A stretch of DNA of 10,950 bases from an uncultured Chloroflexota bacterium (GTDB taxonomy: Bacteria > Chloroflexota > Anaerolineae > Aggregatilineales > Phototrophicaceae): assembly GCA_937988705.1 (NCBI GenBank), contig CALKIA010000515.1, positions 1 through 10,950 on the forward strand, given 5' to 3'. The position numbers and the translations under genes are program-made. Shown piece by piece: positions 4,247 through 10,524 of this stretch. Below the pieces are notes generated by a model. It saw only the letters and a list, made by a program, of their open reading frames with translations. It had not been told where the DNA came from and did no database searches. Within the stretch, counting starts at the first letter, position 1; each line of letters starts with the position of its first letter.

Positions 4247-5650
4247 TCAGCTTTTGTCTGCTTTGCGATGCTCCCGCCACCAATCATGGAAGGATTGCTG
4301 GGCAAACGGTGGGAAGTCGCGGTTTTGCGTCCACCCGCTGAGCGGATACGGCAGCGGCGCGCTGTTCGGATTAACGATGTGACTGCCGAAATTCGCCACT
4401 TTCCCGCCCAATTCATACAGCGCAGGCTTGCTGAAACCGAAGCCATAGGCCTTCATCGCCATTTTCCAGAGCGGGTCTTGCACATGTTCGAGATCGTGGC
4501 GGAGCATGAGCAGCATGTCGGGGATGTTGATGTCCACCGGGCAGGCTTGTTTACACGCGCCGCATAGACTGCTGGCAAAGGGGAGCGGGGCGGCGTTTTC
4601 AATGCCCTTGAGCAGCGGCGTGACAATCGCGCCGATCGGGCCGGGATACACCCAGCCGTAGCTGTGACCGCCCACATTCTGATACACCGGGCAGGCATTG
4701 AGGCACGCGCCGCAGCGAATACAGGCGAGCGCCTCAGTGTATTCGCTGGCGTAGATGTTGCTGCGGCCGTTGTCGAGCAGGATGAGATAGAACTCCTCTG
4801 GCCCGTCGTTCTCACCGTTCAAGGCTGGCCCATTGAAGCCATTGACGTAGACCGTCATGCGCTGCCCCGTCGCACTGCGCGGCAGTAACTGGATCAGCGT
4901 GCCGAAGTCTTCCCATGTCGGGAGCACTTTTTCGATGCCGACGACGGCGATATGGACTTTGGGGATGCCCGTAGAGAGGCGACCGTTGCCTTCGTTGGTG
5001 ACGATGACGACCGTGCCCGTCTCTGCGATCATGAAGTTGCCGCCGCTCATGCCGAAATCGGCTTCGATGTACTTGTGGCGCAGGTGCCCGCGAATGAACG
5101 CCGTCATCGCGGCGGCTTCATCGGTGTAGGGCATGTCCAGCTTTTCCATGAACAGATCGCGGATTTGTTCTTTGGTCATGTGCATGACGGGCATGATGAT
5201 ATGACTGGGGTGGTCTTCGCCCACCTGCACGATGTACTCGCCGAGATCCGTCTCGATCATTTCGATGCCATGTTCGGTGAGGAATGGCAGCATGTTGATC
5301 TCTTCGGTCGCCATGCTTTTGCTTTTCACACCGCGCTTGAGGTTGTGCCGCTGGCAAATGTCGAGAATGTGCTGATTGGCTTCCGGCCCATCGGACGCCC
5401 AGAGGACATGCCCACCCTTCGCTGTGACGTTCTGCTCCAATTGTTCCAGCAGTTCCGGTAGATCGTGCAGTGCGCGCAGACGGGAGCCGCGCCCCTGCTG
5501 GCGTAACTGCTGCGCGTGATCCAGTTCCGTCATCACCGCCCGACGGCGGCTGTCGGCGTTGCCTGTACCGCGATCCAGCGCGGTTTGCAGCGTGATATCT
5601 TCCAGTGCAATGACGGCTTGTTCGTTGAACTGATTGGCGGTGAGTTCCAT
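4247..5650 (-). CDS. lutB: LutB-like LUD domain iron-sulfur protein
   Basis: LutB is the LUD/ferredoxin subunit of the LutABC complex that oxidises L-lactate to pyruvate. The 467-aa product has a full-length LutB layout. The LUD domain spans about 70-300, with the signature GGNFMIAETGTVVIVTNEGN followed by GRLSTGIPKVHI (213-244). A di-cluster ferredoxin region follows: CIRCGACLNACPVY (C310, C313, C316, C320) and LCGACKQACPV (C363, C366, C370). The Cys-poor C-terminus (SGWTQNRDFPP) is typical of the family. The start at 5650 gives the normal N-terminus; only a weak GAGAG lies upstream. Neither lutA (CCG-domain protein) nor lutC is adjacent: downstream is a convergent unrelated gene, upstream a divergent one. 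Its partners are therefore encoded elsewhere, or the protein has a different redox role. A dyad at 5740-5765 lies in the divergent promoter region. Confidence 0.9.
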   Translation of the reverse strand: MELTANQFNEQAVIALEDITLQTALDRGTGNADSRRRAVMTELDHAQQLRQQGRGSRLRALHDLPELLEQLEQNVTAKGGHVLWASDGPEANQHILDICQRHNLKRGVKSKSMATEEINMLPFLTEHGIEMIETDLGEYIVQVGEDHPSHIIMPVMHMTKEQIRDLFMEKLDMPYTDEAAAMTAFIRGHLRHKYIEADFGMSGGNFMIAETGTVVIVTNEGNGRLSTGIPKVHIAVVGIEKVLPTWEDFGTLIQLLPRSATGQRMTVYVNGFNGPALNGENDGPEEFYLILLDNGRSNIYASEYTEALACIRCGACLNACPVYQNVGGHSYGWVYPGPIGAIVTPLLKGIENAAPLPFASSLCGACKQACPVDINIPDMLLMLRHDLEHVQDPLWKMAMKAYGFGFSKPALYELGGKVANFGSHIVNPNSAPLPYPLSGWTQNRDFPPFAQQSFHDWWREHRKADKS

Positions 5651-5739
5651 ACCCGTTTCACTCTCGGCAACTTGTATTTCTTTAGATTGTACCGCGTTCT
5701 GCCGTCAATAAACGATTCATGAGAATATGCATAGGACAC

Positions 5740-5765
5740 CTACCTATCTTAAAAACTATAGGTAG
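5740..5765. promoter_or_regulatory. operator-like dyad between lutB and the DUF1295 genes
   Basis: CTACCTAT (5740-5747) and ATAGGTAG (5758-5765) form a perfect 8-bp inverted repeat with a 10-base AT-rich spacer, so the half-sites are 18 bases apart and on one face of the helix. It sits in the 149-bp divergent region. A TAGAAT (5763-5768), a possible -10 for the rightward gene, overlaps the right arm. This is the expected layout of a dimeric regulator site. The half-site ACCTATC also occurs once before the second DUF1295 gene (6874-6880). Confidence 0.45.
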
Positions 5766-5799
5766 AATAGCTAACATTACCGTATACAAAGGCTTTGAC

Positions 5800-6630
5800 G
5801 TGTTTGAACAACTTCTAGCGCCAATTTCGCCACTCATTATTGTGTTGTTTCTGCTCGCTCTGGCTATCTCCAGCATCGGCTTCCGCAAAACTGTCTGGTT
5901 CATCAGCATCGGCTATGTCTTCACCATCACTGCGATGATCATCACCGTCGTGATCGCCTTCCACGAGCAGCTCACGCTGCTCACCCTCCTGCAAAATGGC
6001 GTGCTGCTGATCTGGAGCTTGCGTCTGGGGCTGTTTGTCGTCCGCCGCGAAGCGCAAGCGGCCTATCAAGCGCAGGTCGCGGAACAAAACGCGCGTATCA
6101 ACAAGCTGCCGATCTTCGTGAAAATCGCCATCTGGATCAGTTCGTCGCTGCTGTACGTCGCCATGTTCTCGCCGTCGCTGTTCACGCTCACCGCGCCCGC
6201 GCAGCCCACCGGAGTCGGACTCGTGGTCGCGTGGCTGGGCGTGGTCATCCTAATCGGCGGCCTGATCATGGAATCGCTCGCTGACCAACAAAAATCGGCC
6301 TTTAAACTCAAATCGCCGGGGCAATTCTGCAATGTCGGGCTGTACCGCCTCGTGCGCTGTCCCAACTATCTCGGTGAAATCATGGTGTGGATCGGCTTCT
6401 GGGTGGTCGGCACCGCGTTCTACACCGGCGTGCTCCAGTGGGTACTCAGCTTCGTCGGGTTGCTGCTGCTCGTCTCGATCATGATGGGTTCGACCAAGCG
6501 CCTCGAACGCGGTCAGAACGCGCGCTATGGTCAACTGGCGGAATACCAGCAGTACGTCAAGCGCGTGCCGGTGTTGTTTCCGTTCATCCCCGTTTACACG
6601 CTGGAAAACGTCAAGGTGGGGATCGAGTAG
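5800..6630 (+). CDS. DUF1295 / steroid 5-alpha-reductase-like membrane protein, paralogue 1
   Basis: This 276-aa integral membrane protein belongs to the DUF1295 branch of the 3-oxo-5-alpha-steroid 4-dehydrogenase/ICMT superfamily. Bacterial members are presumed NAD(P)H-dependent lipid or steroid reductases of unproven substrate. Membrane segments lie at about 10-26, 32-54, 58-80, 106-124, 136-156, 193-212 and 214-230. The C-terminal signature is LKSPGQFCNVGLYRLVRCPNYLGE (split here: LKSPGQFCNVG at 170-180, then LYRLVRCPNYLGE at 181-193). The usual RHPNY appears as RCPNY. The GTG start at 5800 is preferred to an ATG at 5719. AAAGG lies 7 bases upstream, the 81 extra bases hold the dyad at 5740-5765, and the paralogue downstream aligns only from this point. 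The two copies align without gaps at about 70% identity. Confidence 0.85.
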   Translation: MFEQLLAPISPLIIVLFLLALAISSIGFRKTVWFISIGYVFTITAMIITVVIAFHEQLTLLTLLQNGVLLIWSLRLGLFVVRREAQAAYQAQVAEQNARINKLPIFVKIAIWISSSLLYVAMFSPSLFTLTAPAQPTGVGLVVAWLGVVILIGGLIMESLADQQKSAFKLKSPGQFCNVGLYRLVRCPNYLGEIMVWIGFWVVGTAFYTGVLQWVLSFVGLLLLVSIMMGSTKRLERGQNARYGQLAEYQQYVKRVPVLFPFIPVYTLENVKVGIE

Positions 6631-6651
6631 CCTATCCAAAAAGAGCTTTTT

Positions 6652-6692
6652 CCACCCCCCCCCGGCCCCTCCCCGAATTCAGGGAGGGGAGA
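6652..6692 (+). repeat. G/C-rich dispersed repeat, copy B
   Basis: CCACCCCCCCC, GGCCCCTCCCC, GAATTC and AGGGAGGGGAG follow in order, 21 bases after the stop of DUF1295 paralogue 1. The CCCCTCCC/GGGAGGGG arms can fold around an 8-base loop. The rest of the spacer up to 6897 shows no gene. It holds only a possible -10 (TATACT, 6849-6854) for the next gene. Confidence 0.8.
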
Positions 6693-6897
6693 CAGCAAAC
6701 ACCACTGCTCCGGGAGAGGGGGGACTTAAAACCTGTGAAGTGTAAAACACGGCCTAAGGTAAGCCGCTCGTTCTCGCTGCCGCCGCGTTCGTCCCAGCAG
6801 AACGTGACGAGGGCGGCGCGTTTATGCAACAAATGCCCCGATGTCACCTATACTGTGCAGCAGACTTCAACATACCTATCGACAAAGGACTTCTGGA

Positions 6898-7725
6898 TTG
6901 GAACAATTCTTCGCCCCGATTTCACCGCTCATTCTCCTGCTCGCGGTGGTTTCACTTGTAATTTCGAGCATCGGTTTTCGCAAAACCGTCTGGTTTATCA
7001 GCGTCGGTTATGCCTTCTCGATCACCGGGCAGGTGCTTGTCACCGTGGTCGCCTTCCGTGAGCAGCTCACGCTGATCACGGTACTGCAAAATCTCGCGCT
7101 GCTGGTGTGGAGTCTGCGTCTCGGCCTCTACCTTGTGCGCCGCGAAGCCAACGCGACCATGCCCGCCAGCGTCAACGATCAAGTTGCGCGGGCGCAGGCC
7201 CTCCCAGTTATGATCAAGTCGTTCATCTGGATCAGCGTATCACTGCTGTATGTCGCCATGTTTTCGCCCGCGCTGTTCACGCTGACCGCCCCCACGCAGC
7301 CCACCGGACTCAGCCTCGTGATCGCGTGGCTCGGCGTGCTCATCCTGTTCGGCGGCCTGCTCATTGAATCGCTCGCCGACGAACAAAAATCAGCTTTCAA
7401 GCTGAAATCACCGGGTCAATTCTGTAATGTGGGGTTGTATCGCTTCGTGCGCTGCCCCAACTATCTCGGCGAAATCATGGTGTGGATCGGCAATTGGGTG
7501 ATCGGCGTGGCGTTCTTCACCGGCGTCTTACAATGGATTATCAGCGTGATCGGTGTAGCGTGCATCATCCTGATCATGATGGGATCGACCAAGCGACTGG
7601 AGAAGGGGCAGGCGCAGCGCTACGGTCAGCTGCCGGAATACCAGCAGTATGTCAGGAGTGTGCCGGTGCTGTTCCCGTTCATCCCGATCTACTCGCTGGA
7701 AAACGTCCGCGTGTATATCGAGTAA
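6898..7725 (+). CDS. DUF1295 / steroid 5-alpha-reductase-like membrane protein, paralogue 2
   Basis: This second DUF1295-type membrane protein (275 aa) aligns with paralogue 1 over its full length without gaps. The N-terminus EQFFAPISPL, the segment ISSIGFRKTVWFIS, and the C-terminal block KSAFKLKSPGQFCNVGLYR plus VRCPNYLGEIMVWIG are nearly identical. Differences concentrate in membrane segments and in the cytosolic loop at about 84-103. The likely start is the TTG at 6898, with AAAGGA 8 bases upstream. The frame opens at an ATG at 6841, but those 19 extra residues are hydrophilic, lie over a possible promoter, and have no counterpart in paralogue 1. The 267-bp gap containing a dispersed repeat suggests separate transcription. 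Function is probably the same reductase chemistry with a shifted substrate, or redundancy after recent duplication. Confidence 0.85.
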   Translation: MEQFFAPISPLILLLAVVSLVISSIGFRKTVWFISVGYAFSITGQVLVTVVAFREQLTLITVLQNLALLVWSLRLGLYLVRREANATMPASVNDQVARAQALPVMIKSFIWISVSLLYVAMFSPALFTLTAPTQPTGLSLVIAWLGVLILFGGLLIESLADEQKSAFKLKSPGQFCNVGLYRFVRCPNYLGEIMVWIGNWVIGVAFFTGVLQWIISVIGVACIILIMMGSTKRLEKGQAQRYGQLPEYQQYVRSVPVLFPFIPIYSLENVRVYIE

Positions 7726-7736
7726 CGTCAACTTCC

Positions 7737-7782
7737 GACCCCACCCCCGGCCCCTCCCCGAATTCAGGGAGGGGAGCCAACA
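7737..7782 (+). repeat. G/C-rich dispersed repeat, copy C
   Basis: CGACCCCACCCCCGGCCCCT, CCCC, GAATTC and AGGGAGGGGAGCCAACA follow in order, 11 bases after the stop of DUF1295 paralogue 2 and before the 3' end of convergent msrA. It is closest to copy A (397-438, inverted). A GGGAGAAGGGGG segment follows at 7793-7804, and a related GGGAGAGGGGGG follows copy B. Confidence 0.8.
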
Positions 7783-7821
7783 TCGTTCGCATGGGAGAAG
7801 GGGGCGAGAGAGTGAGGCCGC

Positions 7822-8358
7822 TTACTTCTTCAACTGCGCCATGAACTTCTGGCGGAACTTGGTCACCTTCGGCGCGATCACCACGCGGCAGTACCCCTGA
7901 TACGGGTTGCGCGCAAAATATTCCTGATGGTACGCCTCCGCCGGGAAGAACTGCTTGAATTCGGTCACTTCCGTCACGATCGGGTCAGGCCACACCTTGG
8001 CCGCGTTGAACTCGGCGATCACCTGCGCGGCGGCGGCCTGCTGCTCCGGCGAGTGATAGAAGATCGCGGAACGGTACTGCGGGCCAACATCCGCGCCCTG
8101 CCGGTTGAGCGTCGTCGGGTCATGCACGGTGAAGAACACGTGGAGGATGTCCTTGAAGCTGATCACGTTGTTGTCAAATGTCACCTGCACGACTTCTGCG
8201 TGCCCCGTGGTCTTCTCGCACACCGCCTCATAGGTCGGGTTGTTGACCCAGCCGCCCGAATACCCCGATACCACATCGGTCACACCCACCAACTGATCGT
8301 AGACGGCTTCTGTGCACCAAAAGCACCCGCCGCCCAGCGTTGCAATTTCCTGCGCCAT
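7822..8358 (-). CDS. msrA: peptide methionine sulfoxide reductase A
   Basis: MsrA reduces the S-epimer of methionine sulfoxide in proteins and as free amino acid, using thioredoxin to reset the enzyme. The 178-aa cytoplasmic protein carries the catalytic motif GGGCFWC (C12 nucleophile) and E55 in TGHAEVV. It also has the substrate-site block HDPTTLNRQGADVGPQYRS (79-97) and the Tyr/Phe-rich C-terminal part with YQGYC. C157 is placed to be the resolving cysteine, as in other MsrA proteins with a single C-terminal Cys; C15 and C47 are additional. AGAGGTGA lies just upstream of the ATG, fixing the start at 8358. It is monocistronic here: the LCP gene is divergent, the DUF1295 gene is convergent, and no msrB is nearby. 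Confidence 0.95.
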   Translation of the reverse strand: MAQEIATLGGGCFWCTEAVYDQLVGVTDVVSGYSGGWVNNPTYEAVCEKTTGHAEVVQVTFDNNVISFKDILHVFFTVHDPTTLNRQGADVGPQYRSAIFYHSPEQQAAAAQVIAEFNAAKVWPDPIVTEVTEFKQFFPAEAYHQEYFARNPYQGYCRVVIAPKVTKFRQKFMAQLKK

Positions 8359-8444
8359 TGTTCACCTCTCGGTTGTCTATGGGGTTACAAGATATAGACG
8401 AGCTATAGAGATAAGAACTCACTATCGAGAATACCGGGAACCCT

Positions 8445-8461
8445 GAGAATCGGTGATTCTC
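8445..8461. promoter_or_regulatory. 7-bp perfect dyad upstream of msrA
   Basis: GAGAATC and GATTCTC surround GGT. It lies 87 bases upstream of the msrA start in the divergent spacer. It could be an operator or simply part of the repeat-rich spacer. Confidence 0.3.
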
Positions 8462-8514
8462 TAAGCGGGCGATCATCTTCCGGTGATTAAAAGTAGGTTA
8501 CCGAGAGGGTTTGT

Positions 8515-8572
8515 GTAGGGGCAGACCTATGTGTCTGCCCGGTTTTGGGCGCACACGTAGGTGCGCCCCTAC
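8515..8572. repeat. GTAGGGG-bounded two-hairpin element
   Basis: The element starts with GTAGGGG (8515-8521) and ends with CCCCTAC (8566-8572). Inside are two hairpins: GGGCAGAC/GTCTGCCC (8519-8526 and 8533-8540) and GGGCGCAC/GTGCGCCC (8547-8554 and 8561-8568). Both have 8-bp perfect stems and six-base loops (CTATGT and ACGTAG). The outer ends pair with each other as an alternative to the hairpins. The ends match the family seen at 122-185, 276-298 and 456-478. Confidence 0.8.
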
Positions 8573-8590
8573 AATCTGATGCTCTTGCTC

Positions 8591-8630
8591 TTTTCCTCTG
8601 CGCCCTTGGCGTTCTCTGTGGTTCAAGTCT
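8591..8630 (-). repeat. degenerate CACAGAG/CGCAGAG intergenic repeat
   Basis: Read on the minus strand the block runs AGACTTGAACCACAGAGAAC then GCCAAGGGCGCAGAGGAAAA. That is successive imperfect units of about 9 bases ending in CAGAG or CAAGG. Sequences of this 'AACCACAGAG...CGCCAAGG' style recur between genes in many environmental genomes. No function is evident. Confidence 0.5.
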
Positions 8631-8676
8631 TTTCTCGTTACGTCTCTGGTAGTTTCTGTCCGTAGGGAAAGCGTCA

Positions 8677-8705
8677 TACAAGCCGCGCCCATCGTCGTTT
8701 ATAAT
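8677..8705 (+). promoter_or_regulatory. candidate promoter of the LCP gene
   Basis: A perfect TATAAT lies at 8700-8705, 35 bases before the ATG. The -35 at the right distance is weak (TACAAG at 8677-8682, spacer 17). CGTCG (8693-8697) and CGACG (8708-8712) form a short dyad around the -10, possibly an operator. AGGTGTG precedes the ATG. Confidence 0.5.
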
Positions 8706-8739
8706 GGCGACGCAGAAGCAGTTGTCACAGGTGTGATCT

Positions 8740-10185
8740 ATGCGTATTCCCAGTTGGTTATTCATCGTCGGCGTGATTGTGTTCGTCATCGGGACGGCCC
8801 TTTGCTCCGGCGTTTCCTATTTAGCGGCGCGGCAGGCCGCCATTGATCTCGGCGAAAGTGGCATCGAGCTCGTCTCATTTCAGGATTTTCTACGCGCGCA
8901 GCCGACGCCCCTCCCGGCGACCGCCACGCCGTATTCTCTGCCCACCGTGACGCCGCGTCCCGGCGCGACTCTCGCACCGACAACGATGGCACCAACGGCC
9001 ACCGTCGACGTGCTGGCGGCCTACGAGTGGAATGATCCCCGCCGCTTCAACGTGCTGCTCATGGGCATCGACCAGCGGCGCGGCGAAACCGGCACGTTCC
9101 GCACCGACACCATGATGATCATCAGCGTTGATCCGGTGCGTAAGTCGGTTGGGATGCTCTCGATTCCGCGCGACCTGTGGGTGCAGATCCCCGGCTACCA
9201 ACCGAGCCGCATCAACACAGCCAACGACATCGGCGACCGCGACGGTTATCCCGGCGGCGGCCCGGCGCTCGCGGCGCGCACGGTCACCGAAAATCTCGGC
9301 ATCGACGTGGACAAGTATCTCCGCATCAACTTTGACGTCTTCACCACCGTCGTGGATGTGGTCACGCCCAACGGCGTGGAAGTCTGCCCCACACAGCTCA
9401 TTGACGATCCGTATTATCCCGACGCGGGTTACGGTTTCATTCATGTGACCTTCCCGGCGGGTTGCCAGACGCTCGACGCGGAACATTTGCTGCAATATGC
9501 GCGCACCCGGCACACGCAAAACTCCGACTTTGATCGCGCCGCGCGCCAGCAGGAAGTGATCAAGGCGCTGCGCGACACCGTCATGAGCGCGGGGGGGATC
9601 GCCAATCTGATCGTGCATGTGCCGGAACTGTGGACCGAACTCTCAGACAGCTATGTCACCAATCTGACGCAGGAAGAATTATTCGCACTTGCGGCGCTCG
9701 CGCAGGAAATTCCGCGGGAGAATATCCGCTCCGCCGTCATCAATCAGCTGTACACCACGCCGCAGACCAACCCGAATGGCGATCAGGTGCTGATCCTCAA
9801 CTACTCGGCGTTCCGTGGGCTGCTGCAAGAGGTGTTCGGGGAAAATGAGGCGCTCAACACGTCCGATTTGCGCGACCGCGCCAACGCCGAAGCCGCGAAT
9901 ATCGTCGTGTACAACAACACGACGACGCAGGGTCTCGCCACGCAAACGCGCGACTGGCTGGTCAGCAGCGGCGTGACGATCAGCGCCGTCGGCAACATGC
10001 CCGCCCCGGACGATACCGTGACCATCATCCGCGACTATACAGGCAACCCGTACACCGCGCGCTATCTGGCGCAGCTGCTGGGCTTGTCGGAAGATCGCAT
10101 TCAGGTGTCGTCGGATGGCCTGACCTCCGCCGATGTGATGGTGGTGGTCGGTTCAGACATTCAACCGCTGCTGACGGGGCAGTAA
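8740..10185 (+). CDS. LytR-CpsA-Psr (LCP) family protein with LytR_C domain
   Basis: LCP proteins transfer undecaprenyl-linked glycopolymers to the cell wall or envelope. This 481-aa protein has a short cytosolic start, one N-terminal membrane anchor (about 7-29), and a Pro/Thr-rich extracytoplasmic linker (54-88, QPTPLPATATPYSLPTVTPR). The LCP catalytic domain spans about 100-290. Its marks are LLMGIDQRRG (106-115), the conserved Arg/Asp in FRTDT (120-124), SIPRDLWV (141-148), RINTAND (157-163), and YARTRHTQNSDFDRAARQQE (253-272). A C-terminal LytR_C-type domain (about 391-476, ANIVVYNNTTTQGLA..., repeated in this family as 'vpVlNGtg') follows. The ATG at 8740 has AGGTGTG upstream and a good signal-anchor. 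It is divergent from msrA and appears single, with a toxin-antitoxin pair 39 bases downstream. Which glycopolymer it attaches cannot be told. Confidence 0.92.
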   Translation: MRIPSWLFIVGVIVFVIGTALCSGVSYLAARQAAIDLGESGIELVSFQDFLRAQPTPLPATATPYSLPTVTPRPGATLAPTTMAPTATVDVLAAYEWNDPRRFNVLLMGIDQRRGETGTFRTDTMMIISVDPVRKSVGMLSIPRDLWVQIPGYQPSRINTANDIGDRDGYPGGGPALAARTVTENLGIDVDKYLRINFDVFTTVVDVVTPNGVEVCPTQLIDDPYYPDAGYGFIHVTFPAGCQTLDAEHLLQYARTRHTQNSDFDRAARQQEVIKALRDTVMSAGGIANLIVHVPELWTELSDSYVTNLTQEELFALAALAQEIPRENIRSAVINQLYTTPQTNPNGDQVLILNYSAFRGLLQEVFGENEALNTSDLRDRANAEAANIVVYNNTTTQGLATQTRDWLVSSGVTISAVGNMPAPDDTVTIIRDYTGNPYTARYLAQLLGLSEDRIQVSSDGLTSADVMVVVGSDIQPLLTGQ

Positions 10186-10197
10186 CTCCTGTATACT
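10171..10197 (+). promoter_or_regulatory. candidate promoter of the toxin-antitoxin pair
   Basis: TATACT (10192-10197) lies 27 bases before the antitoxin ATG, and CTGACG (10171-10176) is a possible -35 at a short 15-base spacing. It overlaps the 3' end of the LCP gene, so the pair may also receive readthrough. Confidence 0.35.
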
Positions 10198-10224
10198 GTG
10201 AAGTAGAGACGAGGAGTTTGAGAC

Positions 10225-10524
10225 ATGGTTGCGGTCCGCGCGATTTATGAGAACGGTACGCTGCGCCTGCTGGATCCGGTCGACTTACAGCCGGGGCAGC
10301 AGGTGACGATTCAGCTCGATCCCGAGGCAGTCCAGCCTAAACAGCCGACGCCAGAAGAGGAACGCGCCATACTGCGTGAGGCGTTAGGCGATCTGCTGAT
10401 CTGGGCGGATCCCACCTATGCGGAAAATGAATGGGTTGAGGCTGAAGCCGATAATATTGCCCGTGAGTTAGCCGGTGGCAAACGCCTCTCGGACATCATC
10501 ATTGAAGAGCGGCACGAACCTTGA
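10225..10524 (+). CDS. DUF104 (AF2212-like) antitoxin
   Basis: The N-terminus (VAVRAIYENGTLRLLDPVDL followed by PGQQVTIQL) is the short beta-rich motif of the DUF104/AF2212-like antitoxin family, usually encoded just upstream of a PIN-domain toxin, as here. The 99-aa protein is longer than the ~60-70-aa core. Residues 40-99 add a Glu/Ala-rich helical extension (PTPEEERAILREALGDLLIW..., ENEWVEAEADNIARELAGG...) that probably wraps and blocks the toxin. GAGGAG lies 8 bases before the ATG. Its stop TGA overlaps the toxin's TTG start (TTGA), the usual translational coupling of such pairs. Such complexes often repress their own promoter. The DNA-binding role is uncertain because this N-terminal fold is not a classical HTH. 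Confidence 0.8.
   Translation: MVAVRAIYENGTLRLLDPVDLQPGQQVTIQLDPEAVQPKQPTPEEERAILREALGDLLIWADPTYAENEWVEAEADNIARELAGGKRLSDIIIEERHEP

Larger units (their letters stand above)
8359..8739. other. 381-bp divergent spacer between msrA and the LCP gene
   Basis: No gene is supported. In order it holds a small hairpin (8445-8461), a two-hairpin GTAGGGG element (8515-8572), a CACAGAG-type degenerate repeat (8591-8630), and a promoter for the LCP gene (-10 at 8700-8705). Confidence 0.6.

Noticed and set aside
4952..5461. 169-codon plus-strand frame inside lutB
   Set aside because: It is antisense to a clear LUD-domain gene and rich in His/Asp/Val from reverse-strand codon bias; no RBS or domain.
5686..5708. 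Standard promoter for lutB on the minus strand (TTGACG and TACAAT)
   Set aside because: The two hexamers are individually good, but only 11 bases separate them, too few for a normal sigma-70 promoter.
5719..5799. ATG start at 5719 for DUF1295 paralogue 1
   Set aside because: The extra 27 codons cover the dyad and the likely promoter, have no RBS, and do not align with paralogue 2.
8515..8572. tRNA-like cloverleaf
   Set aside because: Only two hairpins and an outer stem are present; there is no anticodon arm, T-loop sequence or CCA-side geometry, and the length is too short.
8890..9618. 242-codon minus-strand frame inside the LCP gene
   Set aside because: It is a shadow of a high-GC coding gene with clear LCP motifs on the plus strand.
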